Assembly (NCBI GenBank): GCA_028291545.1
Contig: JAQGHR010000040.1
Span: 32,589-96,588, forward strand
DNA length: 64,000 nt
From: Planctomycetota bacterium
GTDB taxonomy: Bacteria > Planctomycetota > Planctomycetia > Isosphaerales > Isosphaeraceae
Direction: 5' to 3'
Shown: positions 24,546 through 33,094 of the stretch, one piece after another
Position numbering within the stretch: the stretch's first letter is position 1
Layout of the letters: every line of letters starts with the position of its first letter
Position numbers and translations under genes: made by a program
The notes under the pieces: model-generated
Seen by the model: only the letters and a program-made list of their open reading frames with translations
The model's database searches: none
Told to the model about the DNA's origin: nothing

Positions 24546-26612
24546 ATGAGGCGGATTGCCATTGTGGGAGGGGGGCCCGGCGGGCTTTTCACCGCGTTCT
24601 TGCTGGGACAACGATGCGCCGAGATGCCCGAGATCACGATCTTCGAGGCATCAGAACGAGTCGGCGGAAAAATCCTGACGAAGCGGTTCGACGTGGCGCC
24701 AGTCCCCTACGAAGCAGGGGCGGCCGAGTTGTATCAGTACGGCAAAGATCCCCTGCGCTTACTCATCAAGGAAATTCTCGGGCTTCCGGTCGTACGCATG
24801 GCCGGCCGAGCCGTTGTACTCGATGGACACATCCTGGCGTCCATGGACGATGTCGCCATTCACTACGGCAAGGCAACCGTCAGGGCACTGCGGCAGTTTG
24901 ACAAGCTCGCCCACTCCGTACGTGACTACCGGACGTTTTACGACGGCTCCTGGACGGCCGATAACGAACACCCCTGGTTCGGTCGCAGTTTCGAGTCGGT
25001 CCTCGCCGAAGTGCCCGACCACGATGCTCGCCGATACTTGAAAGTCATGATGCACAGTGACCTGGCGGCAGAGCCGGACGCCATGAATGCGCTTTACGGC
25101 ATCGACAACTACCTGATCAACGACCCGGACTATTGCAAGTATTACTCGATTCAGGGAGGCATGGAACGGCTGATCGACGCGCTCCGCGACTCCATCACGG
25201 CGCGGGTCGAGCTGGAATCCCCCGTGGAGCGAGTTGAGAAGGCGCATGACGGCGAATCCTATCGCGTCAGCTACCGACGCGGAGGCGTCGTCCTCTCGGA
25301 CGAATTCGACGCGGTGGCCGTCGCACTCCCGATGGCCTGGCTGCCAAAATTGCAGTGGGGCGGCGAGCCTTTGACCGCCGCGATGACCGCGCATCGGACC
25401 CACTACGACCACCCCGCCCATTACCTGCGCATTTCCCTACTCTTCGATGAGCCGTTCTGGCGAGCAACGATCGATGAGTCGTTCTTCATGCTCGACTCAT
25501 TCGGCGGGTGCTGCGTCTACGATGAGGGATCTCGCCACGATGTCGGCCGTTACGGCGTCCTCGCATGGCTGCTCGGCGGTGCCGACGCGGTTGCCGCCGC
25601 AAACCTTTCCGACGAGGAATTGATCGAGATGGCACTCGATTCTCTTCCGATCGCGTTGGGATCGGCGCGAGCCAAGTTCCTTGAGGGACACGTCCATCGG
25701 TGGCTGGGATCGGTCAGCGCCCGCCCCGGAGGGATCTTCATCAAGGGCCTGGAGGAACGGCAGCTTCCGGAACCGGTCGGACACCCTCGCCTCTATCTCG
25801 TCGGCGATTACCTGTTCGACACGTCCATCAACGGCGTGCTCGACTCCGCCGATTTCGTCTCGGAAATGATGATTGACTCGCTCAAGATTCCACGCTCCAT
25901 CGTCGAGAACGATTATTTCGACGACTACGTCGATGGAAAGTGCTACGAGGATTCCTATCGCGAAACCTTCGACGCCCGCCACCTCGTGGAGCTGATCCGT
26001 ACGGCCTGGGGTGCCACGGCTCCCTACCGTCTGCTGGACGCGGGGTCCGCGAGCGGCTTGACGCTTCGCGATCTGGCGAAGCTCGGAGTCGATGCAACCG
26101 GGGTCGAGAGCAACCCGTTCATCCACGCCCAGACCCCGAAGCGATGGAAGCCCAAGAACTTCCTGGGCGATGTCCGCGATCTTCCGTTCGAAGACGGGGC
26201 GTTCGATTTCGTCCATGAGACCTGCCTGGCTTGCGTGCCCGAGGGCGACCTGGTCCAGGCCCTTTCGGAGCTTCATCGCGTCGCCCGCCTCGGGGTCATC
26301 CTGGGCTCGGTCGTCTCCGACATGAAGAACGAGGCGATTGATAAGTATAAAATGATGCGCGGGGTCCAGTCTTTCAAGTCGCTCGAAGAATGGTCCGGCC
26401 TACTCGGTCGCCACGGGTTCCAGCCGGCCACGATCGACCGGAAGTTAGCCACGGCCCTCTGGCAAGCTCGAACCCGCGCCTTCGGCGGATCGTCTCCTTA
26501 CCGGTCCCCGCACGCCCTCGGGTTGCGCTTCCACAGCCGTCGCGACCAGGCCTCGATCCTGAGCCTGCCCTCGTCGGTCTCGCAAACCGTCGTCGCCGAG
26601 GCCGCCGTTTAG
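24546..26612 (+). CDS. FAD-dependent amine-oxidase-like protein fused to a SAM methyltransferase
   Basis: 688 residues. The N-terminal 450 or so are a flavin oxidoreductase: the dinucleotide motif IVGGGPGGL at 6-14, EASERVGGKILT (FAD ribose binding), and the closing LYLVGDYLFDTSINGVLDSA, which is the family's C-terminal FAD motif. The C-terminal 190 (from about 493) hold a class I methyltransferase: YRLLDAGSASG (motif I), GVESNP (acidic motif II) and FEDGAFDFVHE (motif IV). Both halves are complete and in one frame without a frameshift. The product class is unknown; the amine oxidase half could oxidise a carotenoid, quinone or amine that the other half methylates. The ATG at 24546 directly precedes the GxGxxG helix. 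Confidence 0.82.
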   Translation: MRRIAIVGGGPGGLFTAFLLGQRCAEMPEITIFEASERVGGKILTKRFDVAPVPYEAGAAELYQYGKDPLRLLIKEILGLPVVRMAGRAVVLDGHILASMDDVAIHYGKATVRALRQFDKLAHSVRDYRTFYDGSWTADNEHPWFGRSFESVLAEVPDHDARRYLKVMMHSDLAAEPDAMNALYGIDNYLINDPDYCKYYSIQGGMERLIDALRDSITARVELESPVERVEKAHDGESYRVSYRRGGVVLSDEFDAVAVALPMAWLPKLQWGGEPLTAAMTAHRTHYDHPAHYLRISLLFDEPFWRATIDESFFMLDSFGGCCVYDEGSRHDVGRYGVLAWLLGGADAVAAANLSDEELIEMALDSLPIALGSARAKFLEGHVHRWLGSVSARPGGIFIKGLEERQLPEPVGHPRLYLVGDYLFDTSINGVLDSADFVSEMMIDSLKIPRSIVENDYFDDYVDGKCYEDSYRETFDARHLVELIRTAWGATAPYRLLDAGSASGLTLRDLAKLGVDATGVESNPFIHAQTPKRWKPKNFLGDVRDLPFEDGAFDFVHETCLACVPEGDLVQALSELHRVARLGVILGSVVSDMKNEAIDKYKMMRGVQSFKSLEEWSGLLGRHGFQPATIDRKLATALWQARTRAFGGSSPYRSPHALGLRFHSRRDQASILSLPSSVSQTVVAEAAV

Positions 26613-26729
26613 GCGGGGCGGGTGTCGCCCGCCCGATTCAAGTGGAAAATTTGCCAATTCGTCGATCCGAATCGTAGGATTATCCTCTCCGCGGAGCTTT
26701 GCCGCGGATCGTTCCCACCAGGAGGCGCA

Positions 26730-27626
26730 ATGAGTTCCCCACAGCTCGTCCTCGAACCCACGGCGGCCGAGGGACGAGACCTGTTTCCCTCGGCGATCCA
26801 GGCGCGCGACATGACCGCCTCTCCCGAAATGCGACCCGTCTGGCGACGACGGCGATCGGCACAAGCGGAAGCCATGCTGAACCCCGCCCGCGCCCCCGGT
26901 TGGCCCTCGCCGATGGGTTTCTGGTTGGAGGACCTGGCCGATCGCAGTTCCACGATCCCGGCCGGATCTCACCAGATTCAGATCCTACCACCCGGCACCG
27001 AAACGACGGCCGGCCACGAAATCGCGGGAACCCCGCGCACCGGCAGGATTGGGCGGCCCGTGCAAACCGTTCGCATGAAGGGCATGGACGGGGAACTTGT
27101 CCTGACGATAGGAGACCAGACCGCCCAGGTCGTCGCATCCCCCGCAACCTGGAATGTGCTCTCCGAGCCGGTCCTACTTGCGATCTGCCAGTACTGGAGG
27201 TTCCAGGCCCTCGATACCGAGATCGACCGACTCACGGTCGAGGCCGAGGGGGATCTCAACCACGCCGCGATGGCCGTCCCTGCAAGTTTATGGGACCGGA
27301 AACGCCTCTTAGCTCACGCCCGGTCCGTTCGTGCTTTGCTGCTCGATCTGCCCCACTTCGAGGGGCCGATCACTGATCCTCTCCCGTACCTTTCGACAGA
27401 GCGCGCTGTCGCATCCTATCGCCTGCTCGTGGAAAAGCTTCACCTGGACGAGTGGTGCGAAGCGATCGACGATCGTGCCGAGGCCGTCGAGGATGCCTAC
27501 GCATCCGTCACGGAGAAGCTCAACGAGTTCCGCAATTTCGCCGTGGGATCGACCCTTGAGATCGCCATCATCGCGATCCTCGTGGTCGATCTCTTCGTCA
27601 ATCTCGCGAATTACTTCGTCGAGTGA
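26730..27626 (+). CDS. Tail-anchored protein, possibly RMD1/DUF155-like
   Basis: 298 residues, not firmly recognised. The ATG at 26730 has GGAGG at 26721-26725. The N-terminal 110 residues are Pro/Arg-rich and poorly structured. The middle has SLWDRKRLLAHARSVRALLLDLPHFEG and LDEWCEAIDDRAEAVEDAYASVTEKLNEFRNF in pieces, with helical coiled-coil character. The final 25 residues (TLEIAIIAILVVDLFVNLA) are one membrane helix. An acidic coiled coil before a C-terminal TM recalls RMD1/DUF155 proteins, but the family's middle signature could not be confirmed. It begins 117 bp after the FAD/methyltransferase gene and converges on aspS. Confidence 0.55.
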   Translation: MSSPQLVLEPTAAEGRDLFPSAIQARDMTASPEMRPVWRRRRSAQAEAMLNPARAPGWPSPMGFWLEDLADRSSTIPAGSHQIQILPPGTETTAGHEIAGTPRTGRIGRPVQTVRMKGMDGELVLTIGDQTAQVVASPATWNVLSEPVLLAICQYWRFQALDTEIDRLTVEAEGDLNHAAMAVPASLWDRKRLLAHARSVRALLLDLPHFEGPITDPLPYLSTERAVASYRLLVEKLHLDEWCEAIDDRAEAVEDAYASVTEKLNEFRNFAVGSTLEIAIIAILVVDLFVNLANYFVE

Positions 27627-27637
27627 TCCGAACGTCG

Positions 27638-29401
27638 TCACTCCGCGAGCTTCACATGGAGTTCCCGGAGCTGTCGAGGATCGACCGTGCCGGGAGCGCC
27701 CGTCATCAGGTCAGTCCCCTTGGCCGTCTTCGGGAACGCAATGCAGTCGCGAATATTCGACAGGCCCGCGTAAAGCATGACCATTCGGTCCACGCCCAGC
27801 GCGATCCCGCCGTGGGGAGGCGCACCGAACTTCAGCGCGTTGAGCAGGAATCCAAACTTTTCGTTCGCCTCTTCGGTCGAGAGACCGAGCAGCGCGAAGA
27901 TCTTCGATTGGATGATCGGGTCGTGGCAGCGGATCGTGCCGCCTCCGCATTCCTCGCCGTTGACGACGAGGTCATACGCCTGGGCCCGGACCTTGCCCGG
28001 CTCGGTATCGAGCAGGTGGAGATCCGCCGGCAGGGGCATCGTGAACGGGTGATGTTCGGCGACGAACCGATTCTCCTCGGCGTCCCAGCCGAAGAGGGGA
28101 AACTTCACGATCCACGAGTAGTGGAACGTCTTCGGGTCGTAGAGCTTCAGCTCCGCGCCCAGGCGGATGCGGAGGGTCGAGAGCGCCTGACTCGTGACGC
28201 TCTGTGTGTCCGCGACGATCAGGATCAGGTCGCCCGTCTTGGCGTCGAATCGCTCTCGCATCGCGGCCTGGACGTCCGGCGGGAAGAACTTTGCGGTCGG
28301 ACCGGTGAAGGTCTCGGCTTCCACCTTGATCCAAACTAGGCCCTTGGCCCCGAGAGGCTTGATCGATTCCGTGAGCGCATCGAGGTCTTTCCGCGTGTAC
28401 TTCTCACCGCCGCCCGGCGCGCAGAGGCCGCGGACTCGGCCGCCAGCCTCCAGGGCCTGCGAAAACACTTTGAACTCGGTCCGGCCCGCGAGGTCGCCCA
28501 GGTCTTTGAGCTCCATCCCGAACCGGTAATCCGGCCGGTCCACGCCATACCGCTCCATCGCGTCGTGGTACTCGATCCGAGGGAGGGGGAGAGTCAGCGT
28601 CTCGCCCGTCAGCTCCTTGGCCAGGGCCGCAACGACGTGCTCCATCGTGCCGATGACGTCCTCGAACTCGACGAACGACATTTCCACGTCGAGCTGCGTG
28701 AACTCCGGCTGGCGGTTGGCGCGGAGGTCTTCGTCGCGGAAGCAACGCGCGATCTGGAAGTAACGGTCATAGCCGGCGACCATCAGAATTTGCTTGTAGA
28801 GCTGCGGCGATTGCGGCAGCGCGTAGAAATGCCCCGCATGGACCCGGCTCGGCACCAGGAAGTCCCGCGCACCCTCCGGGGTGCTCCGGCCCAGGATGGG
28901 AGTCTCAATTTCCACGAAATTCTGGTCGGACATCGTCCGGCGCATGACCTGGAGCATCTGGTGACGCAGGAGCAGGATGCGCTGCATCTCCGGTCGTCTC
29001 AGGTCGAGATAGCGATGCGAGAGCCTCAATTCCTCGTTCGGCTCGGAGCCGCCCGTGATCTCGAACGGCGGTGTTTCGGTCCGGGTGAAGACCTCAAGCT
29101 CGGTGGCCTGAACCTCGATCGCGCCGGTTTTCAGCTTGGGGTTTTCCTTGCCATGATAGCGCCTGGCGACGGTTCCCTTGACCCCGATCACGTATTCCGA
29201 GCGCAGGTCGTGCGCCGCATCCATCAACGCCTGGCCGGAATCGGGGTCGAAGACGACCTGGGTCAAGCCGTAGCGGTCGCGGAGGTCGATGAAGACAAGC
29301 CCGCCATGATCGCGCCGGGTATCGACCCAACCGTTAAGGATCACCGTCTGCCCGGCGTGCTCGGCTCCCAGATCGCCGCAGGTATGCGTCCGCTTCAGCA
29401 T
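27638..29401 (-). CDS. aspS: Aspartate-tRNA ligase
   Basis: 587 residues, the length of a bacterial-type AspRS with the GAD insertion. Order: an anticodon-binding OB fold (WVDTRRDHGGLVFIDLRD), class II motif 1 and motif 2 (YFQIARCFRDEDLRANRQPEFTQLD in pieces), the GAD insertion domain, and motif 3 GGIALGVDRMVMLYAG. It charges tRNA-Asp (and possibly tRNA-Asn if non-discriminating; the sequence alone does not decide). The ATG at 29401 was chosen because MLKRTHTCGDL is the family start; the longer frame is not conserved. Convergent with the tail-anchored protein, with an 11-bp gap. Confidence 0.97.
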   Translation of the reverse strand: MLKRTHTCGDLGAEHAGQTVILNGWVDTRRDHGGLVFIDLRDRYGLTQVVFDPDSGQALMDAAHDLRSEYVIGVKGTVARRYHGKENPKLKTGAIEVQATELEVFTRTETPPFEITGGSEPNEELRLSHRYLDLRRPEMQRILLLRHQMLQVMRRTMSDQNFVEIETPILGRSTPEGARDFLVPSRVHAGHFYALPQSPQLYKQILMVAGYDRYFQIARCFRDEDLRANRQPEFTQLDVEMSFVEFEDVIGTMEHVVAALAKELTGETLTLPLPRIEYHDAMERYGVDRPDYRFGMELKDLGDLAGRTEFKVFSQALEAGGRVRGLCAPGGGEKYTRKDLDALTESIKPLGAKGLVWIKVEAETFTGPTAKFFPPDVQAAMRERFDAKTGDLILIVADTQSVTSQALSTLRIRLGAELKLYDPKTFHYSWIVKFPLFGWDAEENRFVAEHHPFTMPLPADLHLLDTEPGKVRAQAYDLVVNGEECGGGTIRCHDPIIQSKIFALLGLSTEEANEKFGFLLNALKFGAPPHGGIALGVDRMVMLYAGLSNIRDCIAFPKTAKGTDLMTGAPGTVDPRQLRELHVKLAE

Positions 29402-29548
29402 GAATGGTCTCGGGGTCGTCGGGCGAGGGAAGAATCGTGCGTGGCCAGGGCGATTTACCTTATCTCGCGAGGCGCGCAAGCGTCAAGCGGCCCACAGGAT
29501 GAGACACGTCCCGCCACCGTTCCGGTTCGCGCAGCGCCACGAATCGAC

Positions 29549-30334
29549 TTATCGAGACGTCCGTCCTCGTTTACGGGCCTTCTTCGCGGCGTTTTTCTTC
29601 TTGCGCAGCTTGTCCAGGTTCGGGCGTTTCGGGGGCCGATCGAGCACCAACCTCCACTGGGGCCGAATCGTCTCGCCCTTCGGCTCCGGGCCGAGCCCGA
29701 GCTCGTACCGCAACGAGGGCCAGCCACCCGCAATGCTCTCGTCCACGACATCGGCCGCGAACGCCTCCTCGATCACGGTGGCAGACTCGACGGCCTTCAG
29801 CTTCACGAGATCCCAGGCGACGAACCCGTTCAGAGACCACGAGTCCTCGTCGTCTTCCTTTTGCGCGAGTTGCCGGGTCAGGTAATCGACACATTCGCCT
29901 CGTGATTCGGGGAAGGCGTTGCCGATCTTTGCGAGCGCCGAGGCCGCGGCGATTCGCGTATATTCGTCGGGCCGTCTGGACAGGAGGTGATCGCCGATCG
30001 CAGGGATCGCTGGTGGACCGATCAACGCGAGGACCGCCGGCAATTCTTCGAGCCAGTAATCATCCAGCTCGCTGAATCGATCCATCGCGGTCAGGAGTGG
30101 GCCAACCGCCTCGACCGCGCGCAACTGCCCCAGAGCCCGTCGCGCGTGGATCGTCGCCCAGTATTCGTTGTCGTTTCCCTCCTCGTAAAGCTGAGCATCG
30201 CCCACCATGCGAATGAGTTCCGGTACATCCTCCGGCCGAAGGCCGACTTCCTCGACGTAATTTGGCCAGATCTCCCCGAAGTTGCACTCGACACGGTTGA
30301 GCAGCCCGGCAACGGGTGAGGAATAGGTGGGCAT
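29549..30334 (-). CDS. HEAT-repeat-like (DUF1186-type) protein with basic tail
   Basis: 261 residues. The N-terminal 190 are helical pairs of HEAT type: ATIHARRALGQLRAVEAVGPLL, LPAVLALIGPPAIPAIGDHLL and RIAAASALAKIGNAFPESR are tandem repeats. The first part, with LLNRVECNFGEIWPNYVEEVGLRPEDVPELIRM in pieces, resembles the DUF1186/PBS-lyase HEAT family. The last 35 residues are strongly basic (RKKKNAAKKARKRGR), suggesting nucleic-acid or ribosome binding. It is 39 bp after aroA on the same strand. No catalytic motif is visible; a scaffold or binding role is inferred. Confidence 0.65.
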   Translation of the reverse strand: MPTYSSPVAGLLNRVECNFGEIWPNYVEEVGLRPEDVPELIRMVGDAQLYEEGNDNEYWATIHARRALGQLRAVEAVGPLLTAMDRFSELDDYWLEELPAVLALIGPPAIPAIGDHLLSRRPDEYTRIAAASALAKIGNAFPESRGECVDYLTRQLAQKEDDEDSWSLNGFVAWDLVKLKAVESATVIEEAFAADVVDESIAGGWPSLRYELGLGPEPKGETIRPQWRLVLDRPPKRPNLDKLRKKKNAAKKARKRGRTSR

Positions 30335-30373
30335 GACGAGTCCTCTCGATCTCGGTGCAACTCGCGATCTCGA

Positions 30374-31666
30374 CTAGGCCAGCTTGGCCAGATCCTCCCA
30401 GAAATCCGGGTACGTCTTCGCCACACAACCGGGATCCAGGATGGTCACGCCTTCCTTCTTCAACCCCGCCAGGGCGAATGACATCGCCATGCGGTGATCG
30501 TCGTACGTGTGAATGTTGGCGCGGGCGAGCCGGTCGGGAGGGAAGATGATCAGGCCGTCGGGCTGTTCGTCCACGGTGGCCCCGAGGTGGCGAAGCTCGG
30601 CCGCGAGGGCGAAGATGCGATCGGTCTCCTTGTGGCGGATGTGGCCGACGTTGCGGATGCGGGTGATTCCCTTGGAAAACAGGGCCACCACGGCCAACGT
30701 CATCACGGTATCGCTGATCGCGTTCATGTCGACGTCCACGCCGCGAAGCTGGCCGGCACCCGTCACGGTCGTTGAATCCTTGCGGCGTTCCACCGTGCAG
30801 CCCATGTGTTCCAGGATCTCCACGAATCCCATGTCGCCTTGCACGCTGCGGGTGCCGAGCCCCTCGACGGTGATCGTGCCTCCGGTGATGGCGGCGGCGG
30901 CGAAGAAGTAGCTGGCGGCCGAGGCGTCGGGTTCGATCGAGTAGTCGCGGCCGGAATACTGCGCCGGCTGGACGTTGAAGCGGCGGAATCCGTGGCCGCC
31001 AATCCGAACGCCGAAGGCTTCCATCACGTCGACCGTCATCGACACGTACGGCTTGGAGACGAGCGTCCCCTCGACCTCCACGCTCGTCTGATCCTTCGCG
31101 TAGGGCAAGGCCATCAAGAGGGCACTCAGGAACTGGCTCGATACGTCGCCTTTCACAAACGCATAACCGCCGTCCAGGCCGTTGGCGCGGACCGTGATCG
31201 GCGGGCACCCGTTGTTCTGGTCGCTCCGGGCGTCCGATCCCAGCCCGTTCAGCGCCTGCAACAGGTCGCCCACCGGCCTCTGCCGCATCCGGGGGGTGCC
31301 GTCGAGCCGGTAAACTCCGCCTCCACGACTGGTGGCGATCATCGCGGTGAGGAATCGCAGGCTGGTCCCCGAGTTGGCGATGAACAGGTCGGCTTCCTTG
31401 ACCGGTTTCCGGCCGAACCCGCCCCCGATGCGAATGATCGCCGCGTTCGTGTCATGCTCGACCTTCTGCCCGAGCGTCCGCAGCGAATCGACCATGACCC
31501 GCGTGTCATCGCTCGCCAGCGCGCCTCGCAGGGTGCTCGGGCCATCGGCGAGCGCGGCGACGATGAGGGCGCGATTGGTGAGACTCTTCGAACCGGGTAC
31601 GCGCACCGTCGCGGTCGGCGGTTTGGATAATGGAGTTATCGTCACTTCGGGCGGATAGTCAGGCAT
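30374..31666 (-). CDS. aroA: 3-phosphoshikimate 1-carboxyvinyltransferase (EPSP synthase)
   Basis: 430 residues. Seen: VPGSKSLTNRALI (K27, S28 and R32 region, PEP/S3P binding), LFIANSGTSLRFLTAM, the SSQFLSALLMALP stretch and the C-terminal TYDDHRMAMSFALAG. The enzyme joins phosphoenolpyruvate to shikimate-3-phosphate in the aromatic amino acid pathway. The ATG at 31666 gives MPDYPPEVTITP, a normal N-terminus; the frame is open further but not conserved. No other aro gene is adjacent. The preceding gene is the DUF167 protein, 80 bp upstream on the same strand. Confidence 0.96.
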   Translation of the reverse strand: MPDYPPEVTITPLSKPPTATVRVPGSKSLTNRALIVAALADGPSTLRGALASDDTRVMVDSLRTLGQKVEHDTNAAIIRIGGGFGRKPVKEADLFIANSGTSLRFLTAMIATSRGGGVYRLDGTPRMRQRPVGDLLQALNGLGSDARSDQNNGCPPITVRANGLDGGYAFVKGDVSSQFLSALLMALPYAKDQTSVEVEGTLVSKPYVSMTVDVMEAFGVRIGGHGFRRFNVQPAQYSGRDYSIEPDASAASYFFAAAAITGGTITVEGLGTRSVQGDMGFVEILEHMGCTVERRKDSTTVTGAGQLRGVDVDMNAISDTVMTLAVVALFSKGITRIRNVGHIRHKETDRIFALAAELRHLGATVDEQPDGLIIFPPDRLARANIHTYDDHRMAMSFALAGLKKEGVTILDPGCVAKTYPDFWEDLAKLA

Positions 31667-31746
31667 CGGATGGCAACGGCTCGTGGGTGGGGCGTGAACG
31701 ACACACCAGGGATGGGATCGACTCGGGAAACGACGTATTCCGTGCC

Positions 31747-32028
31747 TCACAGGAGGGGGCGTAACATGTCGGGGGTGAGTCCTTCGATCAAAAACGTCTT
31801 CTCGCGAGAGGTCTCGCCCGTCAGCAGCGTGATCTGAGACCGCCTGCATTTCAAAGCTCTGGCCAGGACTTCAACGATGGCCTCGTTGGCCTTGCCGCGC
31901 TCCGGAGCGGCCGTGACGGCGATGCGAAGGGCACCGTTCCTCTCCCCCAGAACGGCATCCCTCTTCGCCCCCGGCTGGGCGCGAACCGGGAGGACGGCCC
32001 CTCGGGTGTGAGCCGTCAGGGCGATCAC
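31747..32028 (-). CDS. DUF167 (YggU-type) protein
   Basis: 93 residues, the family's normal size. The signature RAQPGAKRDAV near the start and AAPERGKANEAIVEVLA followed by LLTGETSREKTFLIEG are DUF167 hallmarks. The fold is known but its function is not. The start is GTG at 32028 and overlaps the stop of the upstream YggS-type gene by 4 bp (GTGA), so the pair is coupled. In many bacteria yggS and yggU are neighbours, as here. Confidence 0.88.
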   Translation of the reverse strand: MIALTAHTRGAVLPVRAQPGAKRDAVLGERNGALRIAVTAAPERGKANEAIVEVLARALKCRRSQITLLTGETSREKTFLIEGLTPDMLRPLL

Positions 32029-32720
32029 GTCTCGACCCCCTCAAACAGCGCGGAACCGATTCGTACCAGGGTCGCACCCTCTTCAATCCCCGCCTCGAAA
32101 TCGCCCGACATCCCCATCGAGAGATGAGGCAGGGCAAATCCAGTGCGAGCGCGAAGCGTCTCCCGCAGTTCTCGTACCAGCGCGAAGGTCGGGCGAGCCG
32201 ATTCGGCATCGGTCCCGAGCGCGGCCATCGTCATCAAGCCCACGACCGGAATCGAGCGACACGATGCGATCTCGTCCGCGTCCGCCAGGATCGCCTCCGG
32301 CGACCATCCATGCTTGGCCTGCTCGCCCGAGCCATTCACCTGCAGGCAGACAATCGGGGGATTCGTCATGGCCGCGGCAATCTCATCGAGCGACTTCAGG
32401 AGCCTGAGGGAATCGACCGCGTGGATCATACGGACCATGGGAATGGTCCTCTTCGCCTTGTTCCCCTGCAGGTGGCCGATGAGGTGCCACCTGACGGTCA
32501 GGTCCGCAAGATCCTGGACCTTCTCCCAGAGTTCCTGCGGATAATTCTCGCCGAGATCCCGTTCCCCCAGGGCCATTAACGCTCGGACGAGTTTGCCGCT
32601 CCGGCGCTTGGTGACCGCAACCAGCGAGACAGCGCCCGCCGCGCGGCCGGATCGGGCCGCGGCGTCCGCCATGATCGAGCGGACGGATTCCAGGTTTTCG
32701 GCAAGCCGTTCCAGGTTCAT
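32025..32720 (-). CDS. PLP homeostasis protein, YggS/PLPBP family
   Basis: 231 residues of the alanine-racemase N-terminal barrel type. K38 in VSLVAVTKRR is the PLP-binding Lys. Also seen: GENYPQELWEK, WHLIGHLQGNKAKR and the phosphate-binding end LSMGMSGDFEAGIEEGATLVRIGSALF (in pieces). Members buffer PLP and have no racemase activity. Overlaps the DUF167 gene by 4 bp. The ATG at 32720 begins the conserved first helix; an in-frame extension beyond is unlike the family. Confidence 0.93.
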   Translation of the reverse strand: MNLERLAENLESVRSIMADAAARSGRAAGAVSLVAVTKRRSGKLVRALMALGERDLGENYPQELWEKVQDLADLTVRWHLIGHLQGNKAKRTIPMVRMIHAVDSLRLLKSLDEIAAAMTNPPIVCLQVNGSGEQAKHGWSPEAILADADEIASCRSIPVVGLMTMAALGTDAESARPTFALVRELRETLRARTGFALPHLSMGMSGDFEAGIEEGATLVRIGSALFEGVET

Positions 32721-32843
32721 GCCGTCCAGTGTGACGGTCGGCCCTGGGTGCGCCAAGGGCGGGAGGCAGACGATCGAGGGACGATCGACTATGCTGGTCG
32801 AGCTCGTTTTCGCTTCGACTGCATTTTTCAGGAACCCGAATCC

Positions 32844-33053
32844 ATGTCCTCGACCACCAAGACGGTTCTTTTGATCCTCGGCCTTCTCGCCGCCATATTT
32901 ATCCTGATGCAGCTCGTGATGGGCCAGCTTATCCTCAGCGGGCGTGTCAACCTGATCAAGGCCCACCAGCATTCTGGGTACACGACGGTCGTCCTGGTGA
33001 TTGTCTACCTCGTCGCGTCCCTCCGAGCCATCATCGCGGTTCCGACGAAGTAG
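32844..33053 (+). CDS. Small two-helix membrane protein, unknown
   Basis: 69 residues with two hydrophobic helices (about 7-28 and 46-62) joined by a short loop SGRVNLIKAHQHSGY containing two His. Not recognised. The ATG at 32844 was chosen because it starts right before the first helix. It is divergent from the YggS gene and converges on hldE. Its small size means a chance ORF is possible, but the two clean hydrophobic segments argue for a gene. Confidence 0.6.
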   Translation: MSSTTKTVLLILGLLAAIFILMQLVMGQLILSGRVNLIKAHQHSGYTTVVLVIVYLVASLRAIIAVPTK

Positions 33054-33094
33054 CGGGTTGCAACCTACCCGGCTTCGATCGGGTTCCGTCCACC

